Positions 37,198 through 45,626 of a stretch of 64,000 nt of DNA are shown here, piece by piece. The DNA is from Rhizobium sp. Root483D2 (GTDB lineage Bacteria > Pseudomonadota > Alphaproteobacteria > Rhizobiales > Rhizobiaceae). The notes under the pieces were generated by a model. That model made no database searches. It was not told where the DNA came from and was given only the letters and a program-made list of their open reading frames with translations. How positions within the stretch are numbered: the first letter of the stretch is position 1; each line of letters starts with the position of its first letter. The stretch spans positions 1-64,000 of the forward strand of contig NZ_LMFB01000008.1 of NCBI RefSeq assembly GCF_001426685.1, given 5' to 3'. The translations under genes were made by a program, and so were the position numbers.

Positions 37198-38313
37198 TCA
37201 GGCCCGGAATTCGCGGGTGAATTCTTCGACCGAGCGCGATTTGACCGCATCCCAATCCCAGGAAATGCCGATGCCCGGCTCGGATGGTGCCAGCGCCTTG
37301 CCATCGACGATCTCCATGCGCTTGTCCGTCAGGTCGTCGAGCTGCGGAATATACTCGACATATTTGCCGTTCTGTACGGCGCAAACGAGGCTGACATGCA
37401 GCTCCATCAGAAAATGCGGGCAGACTGGAATATCGAAGGCTTCGGCTGCATGCGCAACCTTCAGCCATGGCGTGATGCCGCCGATGCGGGCAACATCGAC
37501 CTGAACGATCGAGCAGGCGCCCTTTTGCATATATTCACGGAAATGGCGGATCGAATACATCGATTCGCCGACGGCAATCGGCGTCGTGGTCGAGCGCGAA
37601 AGCCGGATATGGCCGTCAAGATCGTCGGCCGGAAGCGGCTCCTCGATCCAGGCGAGATCCAGTTCCTGCAGGCGTCCAGCGCGCCGGATCGCCTCATCGA
37701 CGGCAAAGCCCTGATTGCAATCGGTCATGATCTCGAAGGCCGGTCCAACGGCCGCGCGCACCGCCGACAGCCGGTCATAATCTTCCGAACCGTGCGGGCG
37801 GCCGATCTTGATCTTGGAGCCGGAAAAGCCTTTGGCTTTCGCCTGCAGCGCATCATCGACCAGCGCCTGCTTGTCGATATGCAGCCAGCCACCCTCGGTC
37901 GTGTAGAGCGGGCAACGGTCGCGGGCGCCGCCGGCGAGCTTCCAGAGCGGCAGGTTCTGCTTCTTTGCGCGCAGATCCCAGAGTGCCGTATCGACAGCCG
38001 CGAGCGCCAGCGCCGTGATCGGGCCGATCGTGGTGGCATGCGTGGCAAATTCCAGCTTGTGCCAGATCGCCTCGATGCAATCGGGATCCGCGCCGATCAA
38101 CAGCGGCACGAGATGGTCCGACAAAAGCCGCATGACGGAGGAGCCGCCTGTGCCGATCGTATAGCTATAGCCGGTTCCGGTTGCGCCATCGGAATCGGTG
38201 ATGGTGACGAAAGGGGTTTCCTGGCTGACAAAGCTCTGGATCGCATCGGTCCGCTTCACCTTCGGCTGAAGGTCCACCATGCGCAGTTCAATTCTCTCTA
38301 TACGGGCCATCAA
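37198..38313 (-). CDS. Mandelate racemase/muconate lactonizing-family enzyme
   Basis: This 371-residue enolase-superfamily protein has a KIKIGRP (KxK) motif with catalytic lysine, metal ligands in EIMTDCNQGFAVDEA and LAWIEEPLPADDLDG and GESMYSIRHF, and the VARIGGITPWLKVAHAAEAF region followed by CPHFLMELH with a catalytic histidine. It is probably a sugar-acid dehydratase, but distinct from the fuconate dehydratase at 31973. A second dehydratase suggests the locus handles a second sugar acid, for example a pentonate or galactonate type. Confidence 0.85.
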   Translation of the reverse strand: MMARIERIELRMVDLQPKVKRTDAIQSFVSQETPFVTITDSDGATGTGYSYTIGTGGSSVMRLLSDHLVPLLIGADPDCIEAIWHKLEFATHATTIGPITALALAAVDTALWDLRAKKQNLPLWKLAGGARDRCPLYTTEGGWLHIDKQALVDDALQAKAKGFSGSKIKIGRPHGSEDYDRLSAVRAAVGPAFEIMTDCNQGFAVDEAIRRAGRLQELDLAWIEEPLPADDLDGHIRLSRSTTTPIAVGESMYSIRHFREYMQKGACSIVQVDVARIGGITPWLKVAHAAEAFDIPVCPHFLMELHVSLVCAVQNGKYVEYIPQLDDLTDKRMEIVDGKALAPSEPGIGISWDWDAVKSRSVEEFTREFRA

Positions 38314-38320
38314 AGCTTCC

Positions 38321-39418
38321 TCAGGGTACCAGGCTCTTGCCGGTGGTCAGGTCGAACAGGTGCGCTTGCGAAAGATCGAAGCTCATCTTGATGGACTGGC
38401 CGGAGGGCAGGGGGCGCGGATTGAGCATGCGCGATACCCAATCGCGGCCGTTGAAACCGACAAAGACCAATGTTTCGTTGCCCAGCGGCTCGGTGATCGA
38501 CACCGGCAGCTCCAGTTCGGCGACCGCCTCGGCATCACCGGAATTGAGCCCATGGCCCGTTGGAAAGAAATCGTCCGGCCGCAGGCCGAATGTCAGCTTC
38601 TGGCCGGCCGTGAGGCTCTGGCGGAATTTCGGTGGGATTGGCAGCGTTGCGCCGCTGGCAAAGACAAGCTTGCCATCATCCACCGTCACATCATCCATGT
38701 TCATCGGCGGCGAGCCGATGAAGCCGGCCACGAACTTGGTGAGCGGCCGGTTGAACACCTCTTCCGGCGTGCCGATCTGCTCGATATGGCCGTCGCGCAT
38801 GATGACGATACGGTCTGACAGCGTCATCGCCTCGACCTGGTCATGCGTGACATAGATCATTGTCGCCTGCATGCGGGCATGCAGCTTCTTGATTTCGGTT
38901 CGAACCTGCGTGCGCAGCTTGGCATCGAGATTGGACAGCGGCTCGTCGAACAGGAACACGTCCGGGCGCCGGACGATAGCCCGGCCCATGGCGACGCGCT
39001 GGCGCTGGCCACCCGAAAGCTGCGACGGACGCCGCTCAAGCAGATGCGAGAGATCGAGGATGGCGGCGGCATCGGCCACCTTCTCCTTGATTTCATCGGC
39101 TGGGCGCCCGGCGATCTTCAGCGAAAATCCCATGTTTTCGCCCACCGTCATATGCGGATAGAGCGCGTAGGACTGGAACACCATCGAGATATTGCGGGCG
39201 CGGGGCGGCAGGTCGTTGACGACATTGCCGCCGATCTCGATCGTGCCGCCGCTGACGTCTTCGAGGCCCGCGATCATGCGCAGCGTCGTTGATTTTCCGC
39301 AGCCGGACGGGCCGACCAGGGCGATGAACTCACGGTCCTTCACTTCGAGGTCGATGCCGTGCACCACTTCCAGTGCGCCGTAGCGCTTGACCAGTTTCTT
39401 CAGACTGACAGGAGCCAT
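38321..39418 (-). CDS. Sugar ABC transporter ATPase (UgpC/MalK-type)
   Basis: This 365-residue ATPase has Walker A GPSGCGKST near 37, the signature LSGGQRQRVAMGRAIVR near 135, Walker B VFLFDEPLSN and the switch histidine in TMIYVTHDQVEAM. A C-terminal TOBE/OB regulatory domain follows. It energises the two permeases encoded directly upstream (3 bp gap). The full transporter with the binding protein at 41258 imports the locus substrate. Confidence 0.94.
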   Translation of the reverse strand: MAPVSLKKLVKRYGALEVVHGIDLEVKDREFIALVGPSGCGKSTTLRMIAGLEDVSGGTIEIGGNVVNDLPPRARNISMVFQSYALYPHMTVGENMGFSLKIAGRPADEIKEKVADAAAILDLSHLLERRPSQLSGGQRQRVAMGRAIVRRPDVFLFDEPLSNLDAKLRTQVRTEIKKLHARMQATMIYVTHDQVEAMTLSDRIVIMRDGHIEQIGTPEEVFNRPLTKFVAGFIGSPPMNMDDVTVDDGKLVFASGATLPIPPKFRQSLTAGQKLTFGLRPDDFFPTGHGLNSGDAEAVAELELPVSITEPLGNETLVFVGFNGRDWVSRMLNPRPLPSGQSIKMSFDLSQAHLFDLTTGKSLVP

Positions 39419-39421
39419 GAT

Positions 39422-40294
39422 TTATCCTTTGACCGCGCCGAAGGTGAGGCCGGAGACGAGGTGTTTTTGTATGATGAAGGTGAGTGTCAGCGCCGGGATG
39501 ATCATCACGACGGCGAGTGCGCACATGCCGCGCCAGTCGATGGTGAACTCGGCGGTATAGTCGAGCAAGCCGACCGGCAACGTCTTGGAGTTCACCGAGC
39601 GGGTGATCTGCGAGGCCAGCGCATATTCGTTCCAGGAGATGAGAAAGGCGAAGATACCAGCGGATGCGATGCCGGGACCGGCCAGCGGAAATTCCACCTG
39701 CCAGAACGCCTGCCAGCGGGTGCAGCCGTCGATCTGGGCGGCTTCCGCCAGGTCCTTCGGCACCTGCCTGAAGAAGCCGTCGATCAGCCAGATGGTGAAG
39801 GGTACGTTGAGCGCGACATAGGTCAGGATCAGCGCAAAATGCGTATCGATGATGCCGGTGCGGGCAAAGATCATGAACAAAGGCAGCGACAGCGCGATGC
39901 CGGGCACGGCGCGGGTCAGCATGAACCCGAGGAAGATCGCCGACTTGCCCTTGAACTTGTAGCGCGCAAAAGCGTAGCCGCCGGCCATGCCGATCCCCAG
40001 CGCAATGAATGTCGACGTGATGGAGACGATCAGCGAGTTGCGGAAATAGGACCAGACGGGAATGCCGCCCTGGCCTGCGCCTGAAAACATCGAGCGATAA
40101 GCGTCAAGCGACAGATCCTGGGGGATCCAGACCGGCGGCTTTGCCATGATCTCGACGGTCGGGCGCAGCGACGACAGGATGATCCAGAAGCCGGGCAGGC
40201 AGATGATCAGCATCGCCACGAACAGGGTGATGACATGGACGAGCGCATAAAGCCGCTTGCGCAGGCGGTGGGACGAATTGATATCCATTACCAC
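39422..40294 (-). CDS. Sugar ABC transporter permease (MalG-type)
   Basis: This 290-residue permease has six membrane segments and the EAA loop EAAQIDGCTRWQAFWQVEFPLAGPG that contacts the ATPase. It overlaps the companion permease by 7 bp and is followed 3 bp later by the ATPase, giving a tightly coupled operon. Confidence 0.93.
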   Translation of the reverse strand: MVMDINSSHRLRKRLYALVHVITLFVAMLIICLPGFWIILSSLRPTVEIMAKPPVWIPQDLSLDAYRSMFSGAGQGGIPVWSYFRNSLIVSITSTFIALGIGMAGGYAFARYKFKGKSAIFLGFMLTRAVPGIALSLPLFMIFARTGIIDTHFALILTYVALNVPFTIWLIDGFFRQVPKDLAEAAQIDGCTRWQAFWQVEFPLAGPGIASAGIFAFLISWNEYALASQITRSVNSKTLPVGLLDYTAEFTIDWRGMCALAVVMIIPALTLTFIIQKHLVSGLTFGAVKG

Positions 40295-41184
40295 TCAGCT
40301 CCGATCTGCTGGCGCGCGGCTGCGAGCTTGCGGAAGAAATAGACGGTGAAGAGGATCGACAGGACGATGGCGAAATAGGCCATGGCATTGGCCAGCCCCA
40401 TACGGGCATCGCCATAGGCGGTGCGTCCGACCAGCGTCCACAAAAGCTCGGTGCGCTTGGCCGGGCCGCCATCGGTCATGATCTTGACGATGTCATAGGC
40501 TCTCGCCACATCCAGCGAGCGGATGGTCATGGCGATGAAGGCAAACGGCATCAGATAGGGCCAGGTGACATAGCGGAAAGTTTGCAGCGGGGTGCAGCCA
40601 TCGACATGGGCGGCCTCGATCGGATCGCGCGGCATGGCGAGAAGACCGGCCAGAATGAGGATTGCGAACACCGAGGTCGATGACCAGACTTCGGCAACGG
40701 TGATCGAAAATAGCGCCAGGTTGCCGTCGATCAGCCACGGGATCGCCTGGTCGGTCAGCCCCAGCGATTGCAGGGCGTTGTTGATCAGGCCGATATTGTC
40801 GTTGAACAGAAACTTGAACTGAAAACCGACGAGAACCGGCGAAAACATCATTGGAAACATCATCAGCGTGCGCAGCAGCCGCTGACCGCGCACGGCCTTG
40901 GAGACCAAGAGCGCAAGGCCGAGACCGAGCAGCATTTCGGCATTCAGCGCGATCGTCAGGAACAGGACAGTGCGTCCGAACGCGACCCAGAAATCCCAGC
41001 TCGAAATGACGGTGATATAGTTGCGCAGCCCGATGAAGACATAGAGCGATTCCGGCTTTGTGAGGCGAAACGGCGTGAAGCTCGAATAGAAGGATAGCGC
41101 GAGCGGCACGACGACGACGGCCGCCAGAACCAGGAATGCCGGAAACAGCAGCAGCACCGGGGCCGATAATCTGGATAGTTTCAT
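40288..41184 (-). CDS. Sugar ABC transporter permease (MalF/UgpA-type)
   Basis: This 298-residue permease has six membrane segments beginning LLLFPAFLVLAAVVVVPLAL and an EAA loop EAAHVDGCTPLQTFRYVTWP. I start at the ATG at 41184 (MKLSRLSAPV); upstream codons to 41232 are unlike the family. It pairs with the MalG-type permease. Confidence 0.92.
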   Translation of the reverse strand: MKLSRLSAPVLLLFPAFLVLAAVVVVPLALSFYSSFTPFRLTKPESLYVFIGLRNYITVISSWDFWVAFGRTVLFLTIALNAEMLLGLGLALLVSKAVRGQRLLRTLMMFPMMFSPVLVGFQFKFLFNDNIGLINNALQSLGLTDQAIPWLIDGNLALFSITVAEVWSSTSVFAILILAGLLAMPRDPIEAAHVDGCTPLQTFRYVTWPYLMPFAFIAMTIRSLDVARAYDIVKIMTDGGPAKRTELLWTLVGRTAYGDARMGLANAMAYFAIVLSILFTVYFFRKLAAARQQIGAEW

Positions 41185-41257
41185 GTCGCGCCCTTTGATT
41201 TGCGCCGGAAATGAAAAGCGGCGCCACGGCATCAGCCGTGGCGCCGCATCAGTTCAA

Positions 41258-42574
41258 TCAAAGCTTGCCGGCATCCTGCAAGATGGCCGTGGCCTTTTCG
41301 GCGGCCGCATCAAGCGCCTGCTTGGAGGTCTTGTCGCCAAGGATAGCAGCCTGCAGCTCGGGATAAACCGAGTTGGAAATCTCGATCCATTCGGCTGTCT
41401 GCGGAACCGGGAAGGCATTCTTTGCCGCTTCCTGGAAGGCCTGCAGCACTTCGGTCTTATAGGCGTCGCCCTCGGCGGCCTTGATGTTGAAATCCCAGAC
41501 GGCGCTGCGTGTCGGCAGCGGACCGGTCGCCGATTCCAGCTTCTGGCTGTCTTCGTTGGTCAGCCACCAGACCAGCGATGCGGCGGCTTCCTTGTTGGCG
41601 CAGGATTCCGTGACCGAGAAGCCATGGTGACCGGACCAGCCGGTGCGCTTGCCGGACGAACCGGCCGGCTGCACCTTCACGCCGACATTGCCCGCGACCT
41701 TGGAGGACTTCGGGTCGTTGAAGAAGCTCGCCCAGCCAGGCCAGTCGAGATTGAGCGCGATCGAGCCGGAGGCAAAGCCCTGGCCGAGATCGTCCCAGAG
41801 ATAGTTGGTGGTCCCGGCCGGAACGGCCTTGGTCTTGTAAAGATTGACGAACCAGTCGAGCGCGCGCACGCCGGCGTCCGAATTGAAGGCCGGGCGGCCG
41901 TCCTTGCCGAGATATTCGCCACCTTCGGCAACCAGCATCTCATAGAAGCGGCCGTTGATCGCCTCTTCCTTGCCGGCAAACTGCGTGCCGTAGAAAGTCG
42001 GCGGCGCGGAGAAGAACTCGGCCTGGTCGGTGACCTGTGCCCATGTGTCCGGGGGTGTCAGGTCGTAGCCGTACTTCGCCTTGAATGCCGTCTTCTTGGC
42101 GTCGTCCTGATAGAGGCTCTTTTGATAATAGAGCGCTGACACGTCGAACTGGGCGCGCGGCAGCATGACCAGCTTGCCGTCAAGCGTCGAGGCGGCAATC
42201 AGCGCCGGGACGAATTTGGCAAGTTCCTCGGCCGGGATCAGCGGCGTCAGATCGGTATAGATATCCGGATATTGCGGCGCAAACGACGAATGGTTCGAGC
42301 CGACGCACCAGCTGAGGCCACCGGTGGCGATATCCGACTTGATTTCCTTGTCGAGCTCAAAATGGTTCTTTTTCGAGAGAATGTTGACCTTGGCGCCCGT
42401 CGCCTTTTCCCACTCGCCGATGCGCTCGTAGAGCTTTTCATATTGCTGGCCGCCGATGAGCTTTGCGTCGATCGTGACGCCATCGAATTTGCCGGGCAGG
42501 TCAGCAGCTTGCGCCGCGACCGAGCAGGCAAACACCATTACCCCGGCGGATACGCCGGAAAGCAGCTTGTTCAT
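41258..42574 (-). CDS. ABC transporter extracellular solute-binding protein
   Basis: This 438-residue family-1 sugar-binding protein has a signal peptide (MNKLLSGVSAGVMVFACSVA, cleavage near AQA-AD). The body has DLTPLIPAEELAKF, SIALNLDWPGWASFF and AAASLVWWLTNEDSQKLES. It is the first gene of the transporter operon, divergent from the IclR regulator at 42743. The substrate is probably a sugar or sugar acid handled by the downstream dehydratases. Confidence 0.92.
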   Translation of the reverse strand: MNKLLSGVSAGVMVFACSVAAQAADLPGKFDGVTIDAKLIGGQQYEKLYERIGEWEKATGAKVNILSKKNHFELDKEIKSDIATGGLSWCVGSNHSSFAPQYPDIYTDLTPLIPAEELAKFVPALIAASTLDGKLVMLPRAQFDVSALYYQKSLYQDDAKKTAFKAKYGYDLTPPDTWAQVTDQAEFFSAPPTFYGTQFAGKEEAINGRFYEMLVAEGGEYLGKDGRPAFNSDAGVRALDWFVNLYKTKAVPAGTTNYLWDDLGQGFASGSIALNLDWPGWASFFNDPKSSKVAGNVGVKVQPAGSSGKRTGWSGHHGFSVTESCANKEAAASLVWWLTNEDSQKLESATGPLPTRSAVWDFNIKAAEGDAYKTEVLQAFQEAAKNAFPVPQTAEWIEISNSVYPELQAAILGDKTSKQALDAAAEKATAILQDAGKL

Positions 42575-42615
42575 GACTTTTCCTCCTCACGTCCTCACCA
42601 TCCCAATGGCAGGGA

Positions 42616-42633
42616 TTCCTCATTTGTGAGGAA
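42616..42633. promoter_or_regulatory. Inverted repeat in IclR/transporter divergent region
   Basis: TTCCTCA-TTTG-TGAGGAA, perfect 7-bp arms, 42 bp before the binding-protein gene. A candidate IclR operator or promoter control site. Confidence 0.5.
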
Positions 42634-42651
42634 TTGATTTATATACAAACA

Positions 42652-42667
42652 GCAAACGGTCCGTTGC
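42652..42667. promoter_or_regulatory. Candidate IclR operator
   Basis: GCAAACGG-T-CCGTTGC, an imperfect palindrome with one extra A in the left arm. It lies between the divergent transporter and IclR genes and resembles IclR-family operators in size. Confidence 0.45.
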
Positions 42668-42742
42668 GTCAAGCCGCAACTTTGCTTTGTCGCGCGCCTC
42701 GTATGCGTATATGAAGTGTTTCATTCACAGGGGGATGTGTTG

Positions 42743-43528
42743 ATGGACGCTGATGAATCCGACCGTTATCGCGCGCCAGCGCTCGACAAGGGGCTCGATA
42801 TTCTCGAGCTTTTGGCTGGCGTCGATGGCGGACTGACGCAGGCCGAGATTTCCAAGAAGCTGGAGCGCAGCCCGAACGAGTTCTACCGGATGCTCGACCG
42901 GCTGGTGCGGCGCGGCTATGTCACGCGGATCGACGGCGATCGTTATTCTCTGACGCTGAAGCTGTTCGGCTTGGCGCAACTGCACGCACCTGTCCGGCGA
43001 CTGGCATCCTACGCAACGCCGCTGATGCGAGACCTTGCCCAGCGCAGCCGCCAGGCCAATCATCTGGCGGTGTTTGACCGTGGCTTCGCCGTTGTCATCG
43101 CGCAGCAGGAAGCCCCGGATTACTGGGGTATCTCGATCCGCGTCGGCTCGCATATCAGTCTTTTCGACACCGGATCAGGCCATGTCCTACTGGCCTTCCG
43201 CAGCGAGGAAGAGCGGCAGATGATGATCTCCGAGCATGTCAAAAGCCAGTCCGAACCGCCGCTGTCTGACGATTTTTTCGAGCGGCTCGACCGGATCCGC
43301 GAGCGCGGTTATGAAATGATGGCCAGCGCCCAGACCGCCGGCGTCTACAATCTGTCTGCCCCGATCCTTGGACCGGACGGGCGCGGTATTGCGGCATTGA
43401 CTTGCCCTTATATCGCTCTGGTCAACGCGCCGTCTGCGCCTGATATAACCGAAAGCATCGCGCTGTTGCAAAAGACTGCCGCCCAGTTGTCCCTGCTTGC
43501 CGGATCGGACGTGAACCATTCGGAATGA
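42743..43528 (+). CDS. IclR-family transcriptional regulator
   Basis: This 261-residue protein has an N-terminal winged helix (ALDKGLDILELLAGVDGGLT, EISKKLERSPNEFYRMLDRL) and a C-terminal effector domain with HISLFDTGSGHVLLAF and MMASAQTAGVYNLSAPILGP. AGGGGGAT precedes the ATG at 42743, which I prefer over the upstream ATG at 42716. It probably represses the divergent ABC transporter and sugar-acid operon until the sugar or a derivative is present. Confidence 0.9.
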   Translation: MDADESDRYRAPALDKGLDILELLAGVDGGLTQAEISKKLERSPNEFYRMLDRLVRRGYVTRIDGDRYSLTLKLFGLAQLHAPVRRLASYATPLMRDLAQRSRQANHLAVFDRGFAVVIAQQEAPDYWGISIRVGSHISLFDTGSGHVLLAFRSEEERQMMISEHVKSQSEPPLSDDFFERLDRIRERGYEMMASAQTAGVYNLSAPILGPDGRGIAALTCPYIALVNAPSAPDITESIALLQKTAAQLSLLAGSDVNHSE

Positions 43529-43622
43529 GAAAGCTTCAATGTGGGAAATGATAAAATTCTTATTTGAATGATCTCTTCCTATGTGAAATAATTAAATGAG
43601 ACGCCGGGGAGGAAACGGACCA

Positions 43623-44459
43623 GTGATCATCGACACCCATCTGCATCTGATCGACAGGGCAGCACTTGCCTATCCGTGGCTGTCAGGGGTTCCGGCGCTG
43701 GATCATGACTTTCTCTACGAAACCTATGCGACCGAGGCGAAACGCTGCGGTATCGCGGCCGCACTTCATATGGAAGTCGATGTCGATCCCAATGAGATCG
43801 AAGCCGAGATCGGTTATATCCAAGGCCTTTCGAAAAAGCCTGGAAACCTGATCACCGGCGCAATCGCTGCCTGCCGTCCGGAAGAGGCCGGTTTTGCCGC
43901 TTATCTTGAACGTCAGCGCGCCAACCCGTTCGTCAAGGGCTTTCGCCGCGTGCTGCACGTCGTGCCCGATGATGTGTCGGAAGGCGCACTGTTTCGCGAG
44001 AATATCAAGCGCCTTGGCGAAACCGGCCTGTCCTTCGACCTTTGCGTCCTGCCGCATCAGATTCCGAACGCCATTGCGCTTGCCGATCTCGCGCCGGACG
44101 TTCAGTTCATCCTCGACCATTGCGGCGTCCCGGCCATCGCGTCCGGCGCGGTCCAGCCGTGGCGGGACAATATGAGCGAGATCGCCAAACGCCCGAATGT
44201 GACCGCCAAGATGTCCGGCGTCGTCGCCTATGCGGAGGCGGAAAGCTGGTCCGTCGAAACCCTGCGTCCCTATGTCGAGCACACGATCGCACAGTTCGGA
44301 TGGGGGCGTGTTGTCTGGGGCAGCGACTGGCCGGTCTGCACGCTGGGTGGCGGCCTGTCGACCTGGACGGCTGCAACGCATGCGCTTTTGGCCGGGTGTT
44401 CGCAAACGGAGCGCGATCAGCTTCTGTCGGGCAATGCCAAGAGGATTTGGCGTCTATAA
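43623..44459 (+). CDS. Amidohydrolase, likely sugar lactonase (L-fuconolactonase-type)
   Basis: This 278-residue amidohydrolase_2 protein starts IIDTHLHLID (HxH metal site) and carries VQFILDHCGVPAIASG (Asp/His) and RVVWGSDWPVCTL (active-site aspartate). In fucose catabolism a member of this family opens L-fuconolactone, which gives the substrate of the fuconate dehydratase at 31973. The GTG at 43623 follows GGGGAGGA by about 9 nt. It ends at a strong terminator. Confidence 0.82.
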   Translation: MIIDTHLHLIDRAALAYPWLSGVPALDHDFLYETYATEAKRCGIAAALHMEVDVDPNEIEAEIGYIQGLSKKPGNLITGAIAACRPEEAGFAAYLERQRANPFVKGFRRVLHVVPDDVSEGALFRENIKRLGETGLSFDLCVLPHQIPNAIALADLAPDVQFILDHCGVPAIASGAVQPWRDNMSEIAKRPNVTAKMSGVVAYAEAESWSVETLRPYVEHTIAQFGWGRVVWGSDWPVCTLGGGLSTWTAATHALLAGCSQTERDQLLSGNAKRIWRL

Positions 44460-44460
44460 A

Positions 44461-44494
44461 CAGGCGGCCGGCGTGATCCGCCGGCCTGCTTTTT
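44461..44494 (+). terminator. Rho-independent terminator after the lactonase gene
   Basis: GGCCGGCG-TGATC-CGCCGGCC stem extended by CAG/CTG, followed by a TTTTT run. Confidence 0.8.
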
Positions 44495-44495
44495 A

Positions 44496-45626
44496 TCAAA
44501 AGCTCTCCGCGAACAATCGATTGATGTCACCGACGACCGTCCTAGCGGATTGACGCTGCAACAGGCCCTCGTTGAGGCGGTCGGATGCCGCCTGCTGGAA
44601 GCCCATGTAGCCGTTATGACGGGGCCGGACCCAGGCGGCATCGAGCGTTGCGCGGGTGCCGCGATAGAAATCTGCGGTGGCGAGGTTGACGGCGGCATCC
44701 TCCCACGCCCACGCATGGCCGGGTTGTCCGCCGGCTACCGCATACCCCGCTTTCTGGACATCACCGCTGGCGATCCAGTAGGCAAAGTCGATCGCGGCAT
44801 CGGGGTTTTCAGAAAAAGCCGAGACGGCAATGCCGGTCCCGCCCAGTGCCGAGCCCACCGGCCCGCTTTTACCCGCAGGAGGAATGTCGCCGAAGCGGAT
44901 GAGGCGTGGGCGGAAATCCTTCACCGAATAGCTGACATAACCATAGATCAGTGGCGCGGCGACAGCGGTTGCTTCGGGTGCTGCCATTCGCTCGAGAACG
45001 GCGATGGGGTCCATTTCAAAACAGGCCGGATCCATCAAAGCTTCGATTTCACGCAGCATCTCAAAAACCTGTACCCCCGTTTCAACATCGACCAAGTCCC
45101 CCGGACCTTCGACCGCGCAGGGCCGCCCGAGATTGCCGCAGAGCGTGTAAAAGCTCATCAGCGAATGGGGCGGGCGCAGCGGAATGAGAACCTTGCCGGC
45201 CCGTGCCAGCTCAAGCACCTCGGCCCAACTCTTGGGTGGGGTGTCCATGAGATCGGGCCGCCAGGCCTGCACCTGCGTGGCCGCATCGATCGGAAAGGCC
45301 CATTGGCGGCCCTGCCAGGTGTAACTCGGATAGGATTGCCCAACACTGGCTGCCGCCAGAGCATTTCGCTCGATCTCGCGCCCGGCTACGTCCAATGGCA
45401 AGAGGCATTTCTCATGGGTGATCTGCCCGACATGCGGATGATCGATGACGATGAGATCGAACTGCCGCGCCAGCTCTTCGACGGGGAATGTCTCGAAATC
45501 CTGCAGCGCCCGCTTTTCCCATTCGACCTTGACACCCGTGTCCTCAAGCCAGCGGCTGGAACAGGCGACCATCGGATCGTAGCCGCGCGGATGGTTCCAG
45601 GTCATGCCTTTGAGTGTGATGGTCAT
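44496..45626 (-). CDS. Solute-binding-protein homologue without a signal peptide
   Basis: This 376-residue protein has the fold signatures of family-1 ABC solute-binding proteins: VKVEWEKRALQDFETFPVEE, QFDLIVIDHPHVGQI, WAFPIDAATQVQAWRPDL, SALGGTGIAVSAFSENPDAA and AIDFAYWIASGDVQ. It begins MTITLKGMTWNHPRGYD with no hydrophobic signal segment, so it should stay in the cytoplasm. No permease or ATPase is adjacent. It overlaps the CaiB gene by 4 bp (ATGA), suggesting one functional unit with CaiB and MaoC. Its role is unknown; it could be a ligand-binding or scaffold protein. Confidence 0.8.
   Translation of the reverse strand: MTITLKGMTWNHPRGYDPMVACSSRWLEDTGVKVEWEKRALQDFETFPVEELARQFDLIVIDHPHVGQITHEKCLLPLDVAGREIERNALAAASVGQSYPSYTWQGRQWAFPIDAATQVQAWRPDLMDTPPKSWAEVLELARAGKVLIPLRPPHSLMSFYTLCGNLGRPCAVEGPGDLVDVETGVQVFEMLREIEALMDPACFEMDPIAVLERMAAPEATAVAAPLIYGYVSYSVKDFRPRLIRFGDIPPAGKSGPVGSALGGTGIAVSAFSENPDAAIDFAYWIASGDVQKAGYAVAGGQPGHAWAWEDAAVNLATADFYRGTRATLDAAWVRPRHNGYMGFQQAASDRLNEGLLQRQSARTVVGDINRLFAESF

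Noticed and set aside
36862-38391. A 509-codon plus-strand open frame
   Set aside because: It is antisense to the mutarotase and mandelate-racemase-family genes, which both show strong family motifs.
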